Positions 47,552 to 61,014 of a stretch of DNA of 64,000 bases are shown here, one piece after another. Position numbers and translations under genes: made by a program. Source of the DNA: Argentina anserina (taxonomy: Eukaryota > Streptophyta > Magnoliopsida > Rosales > Rosaceae); the NCBI RefSeq assembly GCF_933775445.1, contig NC_065872.1:9920001-9984000 (forward strand), in the 5' to 3' direction. Within the stretch, counting starts at the first letter, position 1. Each line of letters begins with the position of its first letter. Under the pieces are notes generated by a model. It was not told the DNA's origin. It did not search any database and worked only from the letters and a program-made list of their open reading frames with translations.

Positions 47552-48965
47552 TTTATCCAAAGTGAAATTTCAATTTTGACACACTTTTTTGTCAAATTTT
47601 TTCACCATAAATAATTCAATATGTAAATATATTATTCAATATTAAAGTATATTTTTCACCATATATATATATATATATATCTAGCGAATATGCATGGAAA
47701 ATCAACTCATTTTCAAAGACATATACTCTCATCTTTCTTCTTGGTATCATTGCATTTTGCAAGTATCTGTTCCCTTCTAAATCGATCTCTATCGGAAAAT
47801 CAAGGGAATCCGCGCATGATATATTGTGGTGTCTGACCCTAAAATATGCCTCATTTGTACGTTGACACAAAGGTAGGACCATAGGAACATTTTCCCTAGC
47901 CTAGCTACTAGGCAGATTAATTTAGTAGATGTAATATAATAAGATGTGCATACATCATTTTACATCTCCAGAATTGAGCCTTTGAGACAATGAGTGTGCA
48001 CGGTGCATGAAGAAAATTGTTTTCGTTTTCGAAGTGTGAGTCCTTTTCACATATCTCCGTTGTGATTACATCTATTTTCGGTCAACTTATTTTGGCCAGT
48101 TTAAAACGTTTGGAAGATAGATGCTTAGATGCCTAAACCACTTTGAAGCAAAATTTGGAATAAAGAAGTTTGACGTTTCTTTTTCATCATTGTCAATTTC
48201 AGCCTTCTGGTTAGTCATTGCTTCCTTTACAAGGAAGTCTAGCTAGCTCCTTCCATATCAATTTAATTAAAATGAATAGATCATGGGAAAACTGCATGTA
48301 ATAATAAAATTGGCGATCAACTTAGCTGCAAGTCGGGCCGGGGAGCTAGCTCTTCCAATGATTATCCCCCGTATTTTAGAATGTATAGGCTAGTGAGCAT
48401 CTGAGACGACTGATCGATCTATATATTCTTGCTCAATCTTCTGTTTTATATGAAAAGAAAATTGAGTAACTGTTCAAAAAAACTGGATTTCATTTGAATT
48501 TTGGATAATCAATAATCAATAGTTCAATACTAACATAAATATGCATGACAAATCATTTATCAAATTAAGGTACTTAATTATTGTTGTTTCTTATTATAAT
48601 ATAAAATAAATGACGAAAATGTTCTCATGAACGTTGATTCATATTATGTGATAGGTATCTTTCATTTTCTCCACAGCATCATCAATATTCATTAACGAAA
48701 GTCTTACAACCATTTTCCTGCTTTGGAGTTTTGCTATTATCTCTATTTCCCTAAACTCGACTTCTCCAGTTCTCCCTCATTGAGATTTGAGAGTCAGAGA
48801 GTGTAATGCAATGTAATAATGTTGGTACTCTAAACCTGGTCATCGACACTCTAAACTGGTGAATAATACACTTCTCAAATTATTAAATTGAATTACACTA
48901 AATGGACCATTATTTCTTGAACCACGTAAAGACCACTTGATATATATGACAGTTGATGTGGCATA
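47041..48965. other. non-coding DNA with TA microsatellites
   Basis: Includes (TA)n at 47511-47548 and 47661-47681. A GC-richer stretch at 47140-47460 resembles a transposon leader but has no readable protein or defined ends. Confidence 0.4.
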
Positions 48966-48973
48966 CCCACTTC

Positions 48974-49468
48974 TAAGGGTGGGCATAAAAAACGGAAATT
49001 ATGATCACGTCCCGAAATTCATAAGGACGGGACGTGACGGATATCTAAAAACGTTCGTCCCGTCTTGATCCCGTCCCGTTTCATAATAGTGGGATGGGAC
49101 GTGGGACGAATAATTTTTATTCCGTTTCGTCCCGTCCCGTCCCATCCCACCTTTAATGAAAACTGAAAAATTATTATATATTTGTATCAGAATGAAATTA
49201 ATTTATGTTCTTAATAACTCCAAAATTATATCAACTCAAATAATAATGGTAAATTATAATATTTTAAACATAATATGCATTTTTTTGTTAAAATTTCATT
49301 ATTGAATGTTACTTTGTTAATGAAAAAGTAAAAATATAGGTTTTTATTTAACTTCATATGAATGTGGGATTTTTCCCGTCCCATCCCGATCCCGTCCCGA
49401 TTCAAAAAAGTGGGATGGGACGTGGGATGAGCCCCGTCCCGTCTCATTCTGTCCCGTGCCCACCCCTA
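48974..49468. mobile_element. hAT-type MITE
   Basis: 495 bp with terminal inverted repeats taagggtgggca and its partner tgcccacccctA. A perfect 8 bp target-site duplication, cccacttc, occurs at 48966-48973 and 49469-49476, diagnostic of hAT transposition. Subterminal cgtcccgtccc/gggatgggacg motifs are repeated many times near both ends, as in hAT elements where they bind transposase. The AT-rich centre has no meaningful ORF. Confidence 0.95.
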
Positions 49469-49715
49469 CCCACTTCAGCAAAATGGAATTTTTGATTTCA
49501 TTTTATCTTTATTTTCTTATTGCGAAAATTCTTTTCTATCATACTCATAGTTGCAAACTTATTTTATTCAATGCAAAAATGTATATACGTACTCAATACT
49601 CAGTGTTTCATGTTATAAACAGAATCCTTATGTTTCTAATGACAAAAGTTGTTATGTGAAAAAAAAAGACCATATTGTTATCTACTACGATGTGAGACAA
49701 AAAAATTTGAGGAAA

Positions 49716-50458
49716 TTACTTATTGGTACTAGACCACATTTTAATTAACTAAAAACTCATTTTTCATATTTCTTATACAAATTATGACATAAGTCCAATC
49801 CCAAAGAATAAGTAAAACAAAACTAATTAATTAATTAATGCAAAAATATCTAAAATACCCTTATTGTCGTGAAAATTACCAAATGTCACTTATACATCTA
49901 ACAAATTTCTCTCTCCTCATTTTTTTAGTTTTTTCCGGCAAATTTAAGTTTTCCGGCCAAACCACCGACAATTTGGAGGTGAGCTAATTTATAAAGTTGT
50001 TCATTATCTCAGGGCTTTCATTTAAGTACCATATTGCATATGTTTTGAGAAATTTTGAAATTTTGAATTTTACTCACCAAAAACCACAGTAGCAGCTAGT
50101 TTCTAAGTCGACAGTAGCAGTTAGATTTATAGTCGACAGTAACAGGCGTCTTCCAAGTCAACAGTAGCAGCTGGTTTTTAACTCGACATTAGCAGTTAGT
50201 TTTTATAGTCGACAATAACAGTTAGTTTTATAATCGACAGTAGCAGTTAGTTTTTATAATTGACAGTGACAGATAACATCTTCATTTATGATAGCAAACA
50301 ATGTGGATCAAAGAGGGGTAAAAAAGTAAAATATTTTATGACATGTGACAAATTACCATCATTTGGTCTTTATTTGTAAATTTTAGTCCTTATTTGCTCT
50401 ATTAAATTAAGTAGTGAGTTATTTGTAAACTAAATTGTTGTCTGGTACTTTTGAGTAA
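49716..50458 (+). mobile_element. MITE with internal minisatellite, copy 2
   Basis: Same orientation, ends and interior as 20648-21438, from ttacttattggtactagac to the reverse complement of ttactcaaaagtaccagac. It is about 48 bp shorter, largely because the array has fewer units. Confidence 0.7.
50086..50277 (+). repeat. minisatellite within MITE copy 2
   Basis: About seven degenerate units recognised by cgacagtagcag with ~29 bp spacing, homologous to 21017-21257. Confidence 0.75.
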
Positions 50459-51783
50459 TGTGTTCAAAAAAATTTCAACTGGAATATAAGTTACATATGA
50501 AAATGTAAAAAAAAAAAAAAGAGACATACAAGATAAATTGGAATATATAAGCTCTGCTCTTGGTCACTGTTGTAATCGAACAAGATCACCTGGTTTACCT
50601 ACATCAAATCAATTTCATAGTATTATATACAAATAATATGCACAAAAATAACTTAACAAATAATATACACGTTAATCTTGTATGTATGTTGATCTACTTA
50701 TTTACTAAACTCTAATCGTTGGGGTTTAAATATTCTATTTTTCTTTTCAAGGAGATCGAAGCTTGCTATTGAATGCCAATATGTAGTCTTTGGTGTTTGG
50801 TAAAAAGTCTACGTTAATGATAGAACAACGCATGTCAGGAAGGCTAGGGTGGGATTAAATGCAGCTATATTTCATGTAAATAAGAAGAAACAAACCCTAA
50901 TTATTCAATTATGCAAAAAGCACAACTATGAAAAGAAACACATCTATGTTTCATGTAAATAAGAAGAAACATGGAAACCCTAATCATTCAGATATGGACA
51001 AAAAAACGCAGCTATGAAAAGAAAAATATCTAATAGGATGAGAAGAATTGAAGATCTTTACATTTATATTGAGAAACTTTGCAAGATATAAGAAAACATA
51101 ATTCACTTCCGGTCCTACATCCAAACCTAAATTCCTGACATAAGAAAGATAACTAACCGCGTTTGATCGAGAAAGCCGAAATTGAATTGAGAATGATTAC
51201 TGGAAATCGATAAGGAGGTGGGAGGATAGTCAGAATACTCGCTTGAGCGGAAAACAGAGGGTTTGAATGACGTACATAAAAAATAGCGTTTAGGGATAAA
51301 AAAAAAAGTAAAAATGTGGAATAAAAAAGATTTTTCACAATTAAAAAAAAAAGAAACCAGAAATTCTATTACCACATCAGGTGGTTTAAGAAACGGTGAT
51401 CAGCATTACTCATTTTCTTTTTATAACTTCAACGTATATACAAGGTGTCAACTCTAGTACCTCTCTGCCCCAACAAAAAGGAATCTATTCCTTTCTGCTA
51501 TACAATGCAACTACAAGGAAAAGACAAGAATTGGGCATATCCTTTGATCCTTTCACCAATAGGAGAAAACAAACACAGGCAGAGGCATTATCACATCGAT
51601 CCCGCCGAACAGAATTCGATAATTTTGCACAAGAATGTTCTTTATGCGAAGCAATTTAATTTAACTGATATATACTTGTCGGCAGTAGGTTCAAACGGTC
51701 CTGCACTATTCTGCATAGACCATGCATGTAAAAATAGTAGCATTTAGGGACTCTTTTAATAAAAATCATCTTATTAAAGACTA
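50459..51783. other. non-coding, nothing recognised
   Basis: AT-rich with A runs (50506-50520 and 51300-51350). Short readings at 51396-51747 match nothing known. Confidence 0.4.
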
Positions 51784-52103
51784 GTTGATGACCATTTTAA
51801 TTCAGCATGTTTTCGATCTCATATTTAGATCTCTACCGTTTACTTTGTAGATATATATGAGTAGATCATCTCTGCAAAATTTCATTAAAATTGACAATCG
51901 TTAAGATATTCATAAATGTGATTTACTCATTATGAATTTAAACGGTTCATGTTTGACAGTTTTGGTTCATTCATTAATTTGACATACTTTAATACATTAA
52001 TGATCACTGAATTAGTTGAAAATTTATATATCTATTATACTCATATATACATAATATCTAAACGGTTGAAATGAAAAAATGTGATTGAAAATGAGGTATA
52101 ATT
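51784..52103. mobile_element. diverged foldback MITE, left part (right arm continues at 61015)
   Basis: The left arm starts tagttgatgaccattttaat and includes gatctctaccgttta and agatcatctctgcaaaattt. The right arm (about 51990-52103) is its inverted, diverged copy and stops abruptly at the retrotransposon border. The missing tail of the right arm, aaaaagtcatcaac, is found at 61031-61044, directly beyond the retrotransposon. It is related to the foldback element at 4923-5326. Confidence 0.7.
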
Positions 52104-52299
52104 TGTTACAGAATAATGTAATACACATCAGAATAAGGAGAAACATCATCTTTATTCATTGATAATGAATCCTTAATATAGGCATTACATTAAGTATTCC
52201 ATAAAATCAGGGATTATGTATCTTTCTGTATATAGACTAACATATACTAATTAGGACAAGATACACCAGAAGATTACATGGAGTAATTTTTCTACAACA
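52104..52299 (-). repeat. 3' LTR of the minus-strand Copia element
   Basis: On the plus strand it runs tgttacagaataatgtaata to ttctacaaca. TG...CA ends, 196 bp. Confidence 0.88.
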
Positions 52300-53999
52300 C
52301 TCCCTTTATATAGCGATCATAATGTGTCATGGTGCAATATTGTTGCTTCGGTAAAAACATTTCCAAGCAAAACAAAAACCTATTGGGTAAAATAAAAGTC
52401 TTGGTCGAATGAGAAAAGAGCACAACACACCAACTACAGTTGAAGATAACATGTAGTATAGATTCCTCTGAAGTCTGCAAAACAACTCCCTATGATCGGT
52501 AACTCAATCTCAGAGTTTAGATAGATAGTGAATAGAAATACTCTATACATTCTTCAAAAGTAGCAATGAGTCAATGATTTGAGTATCAAATATTGCCAAA
52601 CATTCTTAAATAGATATGTACACTTATCCGTACATGGATCAAAACAAATAAAATTACATAACAACTCAAAACAAGAGTTTGCAATGAAAAATATATTCAC
52701 ATGTGGTATGACATTCACGCACTTCAACAGTTATAAATTCTTTGATACAATAGGTATGGATGAACCGTAAATATTTATAGAAAGTAGACACCCGTGGCTT
52801 TCCAGTAATATATGGTTCACAACCTAGTTCATTCTGACCTGATCACAAAACTCAGTCGAATTGACTCAGTTGTAGGTTCCGGACAGATCTGTTATATTTT
52901 ACTAAAACAGCTATAACTCACTCAATATAATAGATATGGTCAAATTGTTAGAGTCCATAGAAAGTAGATACATAAAGCTTTCCAATGATTCTAAATTCAC
53001 TATTTTCCAATGAGTGAGCTGCCCTATAGATTATATGGAAGTTAACTTACGAATCTGGGCAGATTCTGACATTACTTCATTACAGTGGTGGATCCAGCCC
53101 AAGGCTTGACCGAGGTAATTTTAACAACAAATATATATATATATATATATAATTGGAATTTTAGTATGCATTTCTTCTACATGACAATATTCTTCTTAAA
53201 TTATCAAAAATCCTTAACTATAACGTTTCTAATATTTTTGCTACTTTATATGTTGAATCTGAAATTGTACGTAACTGTTATTAGGTTAACATCTAATGAA
53301 TTTGATAAAAAATATTAGTTGGAGTATTTTAATTTATCATTGATTTTTAGAATATTCTTCTACATTCATTTGCACTTATTTTTACTTTTAAAGACTCATT
53401 GACATATTTGCATGATTATATATTTGTTACCAGCAAAATTGTTTTTGACCTTTGGCCAACTTCAAGCCCACCCTATACTTGAATCCAAAATCTATCACTG
53501 CTTCATTAATCTGTCTTTTGTGTTGGGATATATGATTTAACGTCATAAACGTGTTGTGATCAAGCACTGATATTATGTGGGCGCACTCACCATCATCTTG
53601 GTTTTATGAGTTTAAACCAAATGAGATGTCGAGTCAAGTATAATATAACAAGTACATGGATATGCATATCGTACTTAAATATGGAGGGTTTTATCTTCTA
53701 AGACTTATCATCTCTCATACGGACGAAACTTGTCTTCTCATGACTTCGACTGATTCATATAATAATTGTAGACATTAGTTTAACGTCTTTTTTGCTTTTA
53801 GCCAACTGATGAATAATATCATCAATAACGGTCATCACTTTCGAGACCTAGTAATTCCAAGATCCTTTCATTCTTAAGTTTGTATTAGTGACATCTCTAG
53901 TTCATCAAGAGTTCATCACATTTTATCTAAATATCTCTACCATTATCAAGTTAACGCACTCCGTGGTCTGTAGACACTTGAATTGGGTGAAAACCAATA

Positions 54000-55803
54000 T
54001 GATAGGAGTACTTTGTGCGACGTTCTTAACATGTTTTTACCTCCATTTGTACTTTGCTTAGCCCTTATTGTTATACTATTTAGTCATTGAGTTGTAGTAA
54101 GAGTCTTGGGCGGTATTAGATGCATTTTTGTGCTTACATGAGTTAAAAACGCATAATTGGTATAGAGTCCTAGTTTGAGTATGAAACCTAGTTGGATTAG
54201 GAGTCTTCATCTTTCTACGTTTTAGTCGCATTGGCGATATTTTGAGAGTCCTTCTTGCACTAGGAATTCTTGTTAGGTTTCAAAACTAATTATCTATTAC
54301 TTATGATTTTATTTTCTTATTTTTAGATTGGATTTAAGAGATAATACTAGAGGAAAACAAGGAGAAGCCATGCACGTGGAGTCCTATCAACAACAATTAA
54401 ATAGAAGAGATAAAAAAAGTGGAGAGAATTAAGAGATGAAGTCATTGTTGTTGGAAGAAAAAAAAAAGAAAGAAGAAATAAATGTGAAGATTAATTAAAT
54501 GAAAAGAAGAGAGATTGAACCATGCATATACAACCTAAAAGCTAGAAGATGATCATTAAAGGAATAAACATGACATGATTTAGGGAATAAAACATAGCAT
54601 GATTTAAGGAATAAAACATGACATGATTTAGAAAATAAAGCATGACATGATTTAAGAGATTAAAGCATGACATTATAATAGGAAAAAATAGACAACATCA
54701 AAGTTCAAACCATGCAAGCCTATCCTCCCTATTTCCTCTATATATACATGGCTTCACCTCTCAAATAATATCACTTCTCCTTTACATTCAAGAGCCAAAA
54801 CCTTTGCCAAAATACTACCTCAAACATCATTCACAAAAACAGCAAGCCGTTCTCCCCCATATACCAATTTCATCGCCACCGAAATCATCATTGAAGACAC
54901 ACTTCCAAAGTTCCTACAATGTGTGATTCTCACAACTCATCTTCATGGCTTTGTTAGTTTTTTATTTTCTAAAATACTTTGTCTATGAAGATTGTAGTAT
55001 GATGTTTGTGTGAGATTATTGTTTTGTATTAAGAATCAAATTGTTTAGATTGTTTTAATGGATATTTGGTTCTTTGCCGAATTGATGGTTTCCTATAATT
55101 ATTGAGTTTGTATTTCTATTGTTGTGTTCTAATCATTTTTCTCATACTTTTAGATAATTTTCAGATATGTGCATATGAATTTAGTGCTTGGATGCAGTCC
55201 CTAAGATTGTGTTTGAGTGCTAGATTCATCAACCATATTGACATAAATCCAATCATGCCCTAAGTAGGTTCGGTTTGTGTTGATTAAAGTGGTAAAAATT
55301 ATGGAAATTTGCATGTGAAACCATAGTGGGTGATGTCATACATAAAACATGTCTCCAACAAAAATTTGGTGCTTAAATATAATCTTATTTGATTTATACT
55401 TTAAGTGTTATTGAATTTGATTGCATGCAAATTTAGATTAGGCCCAAAGTCAATCTAAATGTTAATTGAAATCTTACATGATTAGATGATCTCATAAGGT
55501 TCTAATTGTATTGGTGTCTAAAAAGTATGTAATTGGTCGAATTAGAATGCATGATAGGTTCGAATTTGTAATTATGTGGTGTAATGGTAAATTTGGTTTG
55601 AGTTTGTTAAAAAGAATTCGATCATGTAAATAGTAATTTAAGTTTTATTTTAGTAGTTAATAATCAATCTCAAACACCCCCCCCCATTTTATTTGTTAAC
55701 ACTAAAAGTTTAGAGTTCCCTTCAATTCCCCGGACTGAACGATCCCTGCTTATTCTATACTAATGATGACATTTTACAGGGTTTATTATAGACGTTTTAA
55801 TTA
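54000..55803 (-). mobile_element. 1.8 kb LTR-like repeat, copy 2, inverted to 37671-39195
   Basis: Plus-strand borders are tgataggagtac and gacgttttaatta, the reverse complements of the copy 1 ends. It shares phrases throughout (caaagtactc, gaaaattatctaaaag, gggatcgtt). It is longer than copy 1 by about 280 bp. It contains a TATA-like tctatatatacatgg (about 54737) and a poly(C) run near 55678. Because it is nested in the Copia element it probably inserted later. Flanks caata and acgct do not form a target-site duplication. Confidence 0.6.
54555..54680 (-). repeat. about 30 bp tandem array within repeat copy 2
   Basis: Four to five units of the type aataaaacatgacatgattt. The matching array in copy 1 is at about 38764-38885. 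Confidence 0.7.
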
Positions 55804-56701
55804 ACGCTTTATCACAATCCATTATAGATATTTATCTACATTTCTTAACTTAGTCCCAATAGAGATAATTTATGACCATAAGTTGCAAGTTCAGTTGTTT
55901 TGGATACCACCAAACTGATAAGGTATGGGAGTGTAACGACATCCATTATAAGAGCAAGTTGTCTCATATTTTGATTCCAGGGCGTGTCATGAGAGATATT
56001 GCGCTATAAGGTGAGTATAAACTCTTTCTCACTACGCTTAACAAAAGTATAACCGATAGGATTTATACTTGCGGTGTTGGCATTACCTAACCAAGAACCT
56101 ATCTCTTTGTTTAAACAAGATCCTATGGCTTTTCCAGGCAGCAACAGTGGCGATTCGGTCATTTATCGGCCTGACATCTCCGTCTAATCCTACTGCAATA
56201 ACACTTTCCATGCAGGCCAATCTACAATATTAGAATTTTGCTTCAACAGAGTATGTATGGTTCAACATCAAACTCATTCAACATCATCATTCTTTAAGAT
56301 CTCTCGTTGGATTGGTATTGACACTGAGGCATCCTCCAATGATAACCATCATCCAAGTAAACAGACGAATTAGTATCGTTGATCAAATTGTGTCATAACT
56401 TGCATTCAGCAAGTATTATCGAACTAAATGGTCTCTTTACACTTTCTTGAGAACCACGTCCTAGTGACACCATCTACCACATTTATGGAGTCATCATGTC
56501 ACTAACAAATGGTCTGTTTATCGGAGATCAATTTTTATAGGCATAGTTGATACTTGAGCATATTCTGCTCAATGCATCATGTATATTTGATCTCGTCACT
56601 TCAATTTATAAGACTTATTAGGAACATGATGAGGTACAGTGGGACAAACCACGACAAAACCAAGTCGTTTAACTTGAACAAACTTGTTCTTCTCTCCATC
56701 T

Positions 56702-56758
56702 AACGACGGAAAAACTGACTCATCAAAAGTGACTAAACGAGATAGCCTGTTAAAGTCG
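56702..56758 (-). pseudogene. Copia integrase C-terminal fragment
   Basis: The minus strand reads DFNRLSRLVTFDESVFPSL, matching the conserved end of Copia integrase where a segment like SRHVVFDE-FPF precedes the linker to reverse transcriptase. This is the clearest coding relic in the 8.9 kb element and confirms its orientation. Flanking codons are broken by stops. Confidence 0.55.
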
Positions 56759-59700
56759 TTATATAAGCGAATATAGGTGGAAGCTCATGCTTAGTCAAAG
56801 ACAACATTCAATATCAAATAACTTATCATTATGCGCTTGTGGAGACACAATTTGACACATAAAATATGTGGACGATAAACTATTAACATAATATGTTAAC
56901 AATCTATTAACAACCATACATATCGTTAGATTTGAAGCACTAACATGCACACCGTTACAAGCATAATGTCAATGATGGTGGTACAAGACATGCTAAAAAC
57001 TATAGCCTATGGTTCAAAAACATTGGTTTATCGTCGAAACCCTGGGACCAACCAAAATATATCACGGTCGACCCATGCTCACATCAACAACCAATACTGA
57101 ACCTCTGTTTTACACTTTCTTGAATGGTTCACTGTCTTTTCGAACCCCAAATGCTACGAAATTTTAGGAGCAAGTAAAAATGGGTGTTAGAAATACAATT
57201 TCATCGGCCTCACTGCTGGAACCAGTCGGAAAAGCACCAAATCTAACAAAATACTCACCGGAGGTCAGTGACCAATTGTGTCGAGCGGTTCACCATGTTT
57301 CAAGTCTCCAAATGTGCTCATATTTTATGAGTATGTAGCCTTGGATGTTAGAAATTAGTGGAAGTAAATAGCATTCCAATAGCCCACTTAAAGTAGGTGA
57401 ACTGGTTCTCACAATGACTAGTCCACAATCTGGAAAACCGAACAATCTAGGTTTTCTCAACTTTTTGTCATTGTTTGGGTTCTCCATAACATTTACATGT
57501 TATGGCTTGAGTTTAACCATGATATATGTATAACTACAATATGTTTTATCCTCAAAATGAATCATGATAAGTCAATCTAGGCTTCCATTTTATATCTCAT
57601 TCTCTTTAGCGTAAGAGAGTGCAATTCCTATACTTTGCTAAAGAATAGGCTTTAATATTGAGCATAGTCAATGAAGGATCATAGAGGGAGCTTATGCACT
57701 TGTTAACGCATAGATTGCATCTCTAATATGTTGGAGGAATTATATTGATCCGTATAATATCTTTGCTCAAAAGAATAGCTTATACGAGTCACTGATTCAT
57801 TATACCGAATCATAGTAACGTGAAAGGACACAATTCACACTATATTGACTCATGAGACGTGCTTTTCATTAGAAGCAATTTGTATTACCTTTTCATAATA
57901 ACTATTTCACAATGAGTTTCTAGGTGATACATGTTGGCATAAGTATTACCTTCAAGTAGTTTATCGTCTAACCAATTTGTATTCATGGTTTCGTTGTGAA
58001 TTCATCAACGTTGACGTCTATTATGACAAAATCATGTTGATGTAGAAAATCGTGTGACTTGAATCATGTGACTATCATGTGACTATTATGATGACTATTC
58101 GTAGGTTAAATTGTTCTCTTGATGCAGAAAATCATGTGACTTGAATCATAACGACATAAGGCATTTAAACTTGAGCATTAAATCACTCTTTGATTCTATG
58201 TGATGATCTAATCATATAGTCACAATCGATTAAAATACAAAATCCATTAATAGCTTTCTTGTAGCTATGCACTCAGTCTCTTTAACATATTCACAACCAA
58301 GAATATGGAGACAAGTAGTCTTAGGTCAAAACATATAAACATCACAATATAAAGCTCGGCAAGTACACTAAAGTAGTCTCGAATGGCTACCTAACGTTTA
58401 CTTAAGGATTTGGGACCCTTAAAACGAGTGATTTTGACATGCTAGTATTATGTATATACACCATAAATCTAAATACAAGGGTCGGTGTTGCCTAGGCATA
58501 CCTAAAAAAGGTTGCCGGCGTAAAAAAATTAAAGTTGAAAAAGGCTTAGAGTTCGTGAAGAGGCAGTGCAGGGGGGTTGCGGAGGGAGCTTGCGGGGGCC
58601 TACGGGGAGAGTTTAGTGCTCGGCTACTTTTTAGTGTCATTAAGAGTAAAACGGGGCCGTAGATGGAGCATCTCGGCCAAAGCCAAGGCCATCTCGCAAA
58701 ATCTATTATTTCTTTGCCACTCCCCCTAATATTTCGAGCGTTAATTCAATTTAAACGTTGTAAAAACATCACCATGGTTAAATTAGTGGAACATAGAGTG
58801 CATTACATGGCGTGTCATGCTACAAATCATCACCAAAAAAGGTGGAAACATGTCATAACAAGACATCAATCAAGACTTCAACATGCCAACAAGGCATAAA
58901 TATGTTACGACAAGTATTGTCGGTTCGAAATAAAGCCGAGAGAAAATGCTCATGGCTCGGAGTCCTTCGACGTTTTGCAATGCTAGTTTGCAGAGTATTG
59001 ATCAAAATCAAATAAATGATGACCTAATCCGCCAAAGATTGTGGAGAACTGAAAACAGATATAAAATAACAACATCAAAAATCACGTAAGGGTGCATTGC
59101 GCCACACAAATATAGTATAAGCCTTACTAATGCCACAGTTAAAAATGTGATCTTATGTAGGTAGTGTCATGTAGTATGTAATGTGTTACATTGCATTAAC
59201 ATATACATTTTGCTAATTAAACCGTATATGCATCAAAACATTCTTGTATGTTCGTTTACTTGAACAATTTCAGAGATTTTGAGAGTAATGCCAATAATTG
59301 TATTGAGATCTTGACCATGAAATCAATTCAAAGTGTAATGACTAAGTAACTATAGTCACACTTATGTTGTGAATACATTCACAAAAACTTGAGAAAATAC
59401 ACGGATTTGTAGTCATCCAAACTATTCACTAAAGTCATATGTTTCATTATTTTTCTTTTAAATAACCGCAATGTATAATTGCTTTTATAATCTGTAAAAG
59501 TGAGAGATATTCTCATATTCTTCCATATAATGAGTGTCTTATTTCAAGAACTTCTCATATCTAGCTCTTGTACATTTTGACCATAATGTTTTTGTCTTTC
59601 AATGAAACGATGTTGCATCAAAAGAAATTAATCTGGACTAGGTACATAAACACATCCAACATGAATAGGCCAAATTTCATGCCCATGTTGCAGTCAACAA

Positions 59701-60818
59701 GAAGGAAGATTCATTAGTATCAATATCCGATACAACTTCCAAGTACTAAATTGTAGGTCAAGTCCCAAAGTATGGTAACTCAATTCAATAAACCGTGACA
59801 AATTTCATCACAATGGTATAAGTGACAATTTATGTCACAAACCGATGGTATAAGTGACAATTGTCGTCACAAACCAATGTTTGTCCTCTTTTTTTTCAAA
59901 CATGTAGCTACACACAATGGATACAGATGGTAACAGCAGCACTCCCAGCCGATCCTAAAACTCAATACCAGTGGAATTATATCAATGTATACCACCCGAG
60001 AAGCGAAAGAATCGGGTTGAAAAGAAAATGGAGGTTAAAAGTCCCCGATGAAAGATAAAATTCAGAGGAATTAAAAATTGCATGAAAGTAACAATGCTAA
60101 TTAAAACATACTTGGTTGTTTGCCAAATAAACAGCATATAAGTTACTCATCTTGGTTCCACGATCATACTTGAATCTACGAATACAAATCGCGAAGTAAC
60201 TCTTGCCTATTTACTGAGAGGAGGTAAAATCCTAAATCGAGCAGAGTTACACCCATGGAAAACGGATCAGGAGATTGTGGCACAAAGCTGCAGCCACCGT
60301 GCTACGCTCGCCGAGGGTCGTCAGTTTCTGGGAATTATGGCGTCGTCATCAAGAGGTCGCAACGCACCTACTATGGTCGGCGATGCCGCCAATAACCGGT
60401 CGGAGTAGATGTTACAAGTTCGCCGGCGTGGAGCAATCATGGCTTCGAGGCTTGGGTCGCCGTCGTCGTCCTTCGTCGGCTTTTCTGCTACGCGTGCAAG
60501 GCACGACGCTAGTGTGCAAGAGTAGTAGTGCAACTTTGGAGCAGGGGCGGTGTCGTCTGGGTCGACCTTTGCAGGTCGGAGGAAGGTTGGGGTGCCCAGA
60601 TCAAATTTATGGGTGCCCTAGGTCAAACCGATTTTTGGTTTTTTTTTTCATCTTCTTCTGCAAAATTTTCAGCATAAGGAATTTTTATTTTTTTAGTCAT
60701 CTGTTGCCGAATTATTTTTTTCATAGTAGAAGAATTTTTCAAGATTTTCTGATTTTTTTTCTCATAATTTAAGGTTTTTGACTATCAAGCACAAGGCTAG
60801 AACTACGTATTGATAACG

Positions 60819-61014
60819 TGTTACAAAAAACTATAATACACATCAAAATATAGAAAAACATTATCTTTATTCATTGATAAGAATGTATTTATATAGCCAT
60901 TACATTGAGTATCCCGTAAAATCATAAATTATATATTCTTATGTATGTAGACTAACATATATTAATTAACACAAGATACACCGAAAAATTACAGAAAATA
61001 ATTCTTCTACAACA
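60819..61014 (-). repeat. 5' LTR of the minus-strand Copia element
   Basis: On the plus strand tgttacaaaaaactataata to ttctacaaca, 196 bp, same length as the 3' LTR. Confidence 0.88.

Larger units (their letters stand above)
52104..61014 (-). mobile_element. full-length Ty1/Copia retrotransposon, degenerate, minus strand
   Basis: Two 196 bp LTRs in the same orientation lie at 52104-52299 (3' LTR) and 60819-61014 (5' LTR), with a perfect 5 bp target-site duplication, taatt (52099-52103, 61015-61019). On the minus strand the 5' LTR is followed by cgttatcaatacg, a primer-binding-like site, and the 3' LTR is preceded by the purine tract aaaggga. Copia-type 3' UTR DNA homologous to 1-451 lies at 52300-52690. 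An integrase C-terminal relic is at 56702-56758. LTR identity is about 80-82 percent by hand count, with many G-to-A type changes, so it is old. The interior includes a 1.8 kb repeat (54000-55803). No long ORF remains. Confidence 0.88.

Noticed and set aside
58419..59015. cluster of short ORFs that might be a captured gene
   Set aside because: Basic-rich plus-strand readings and a Pro-rich minus-strand reading overlap, but none has a family motif or splice pattern, and all sit within the degenerate Copia interior.
60275..60772. 165-codon plus-strand ORF
   Set aside because: Lies antisense inside the leader of the minus-strand Copia element, with a low-complexity Phe-rich tail from poly(T). 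No family resemblance.
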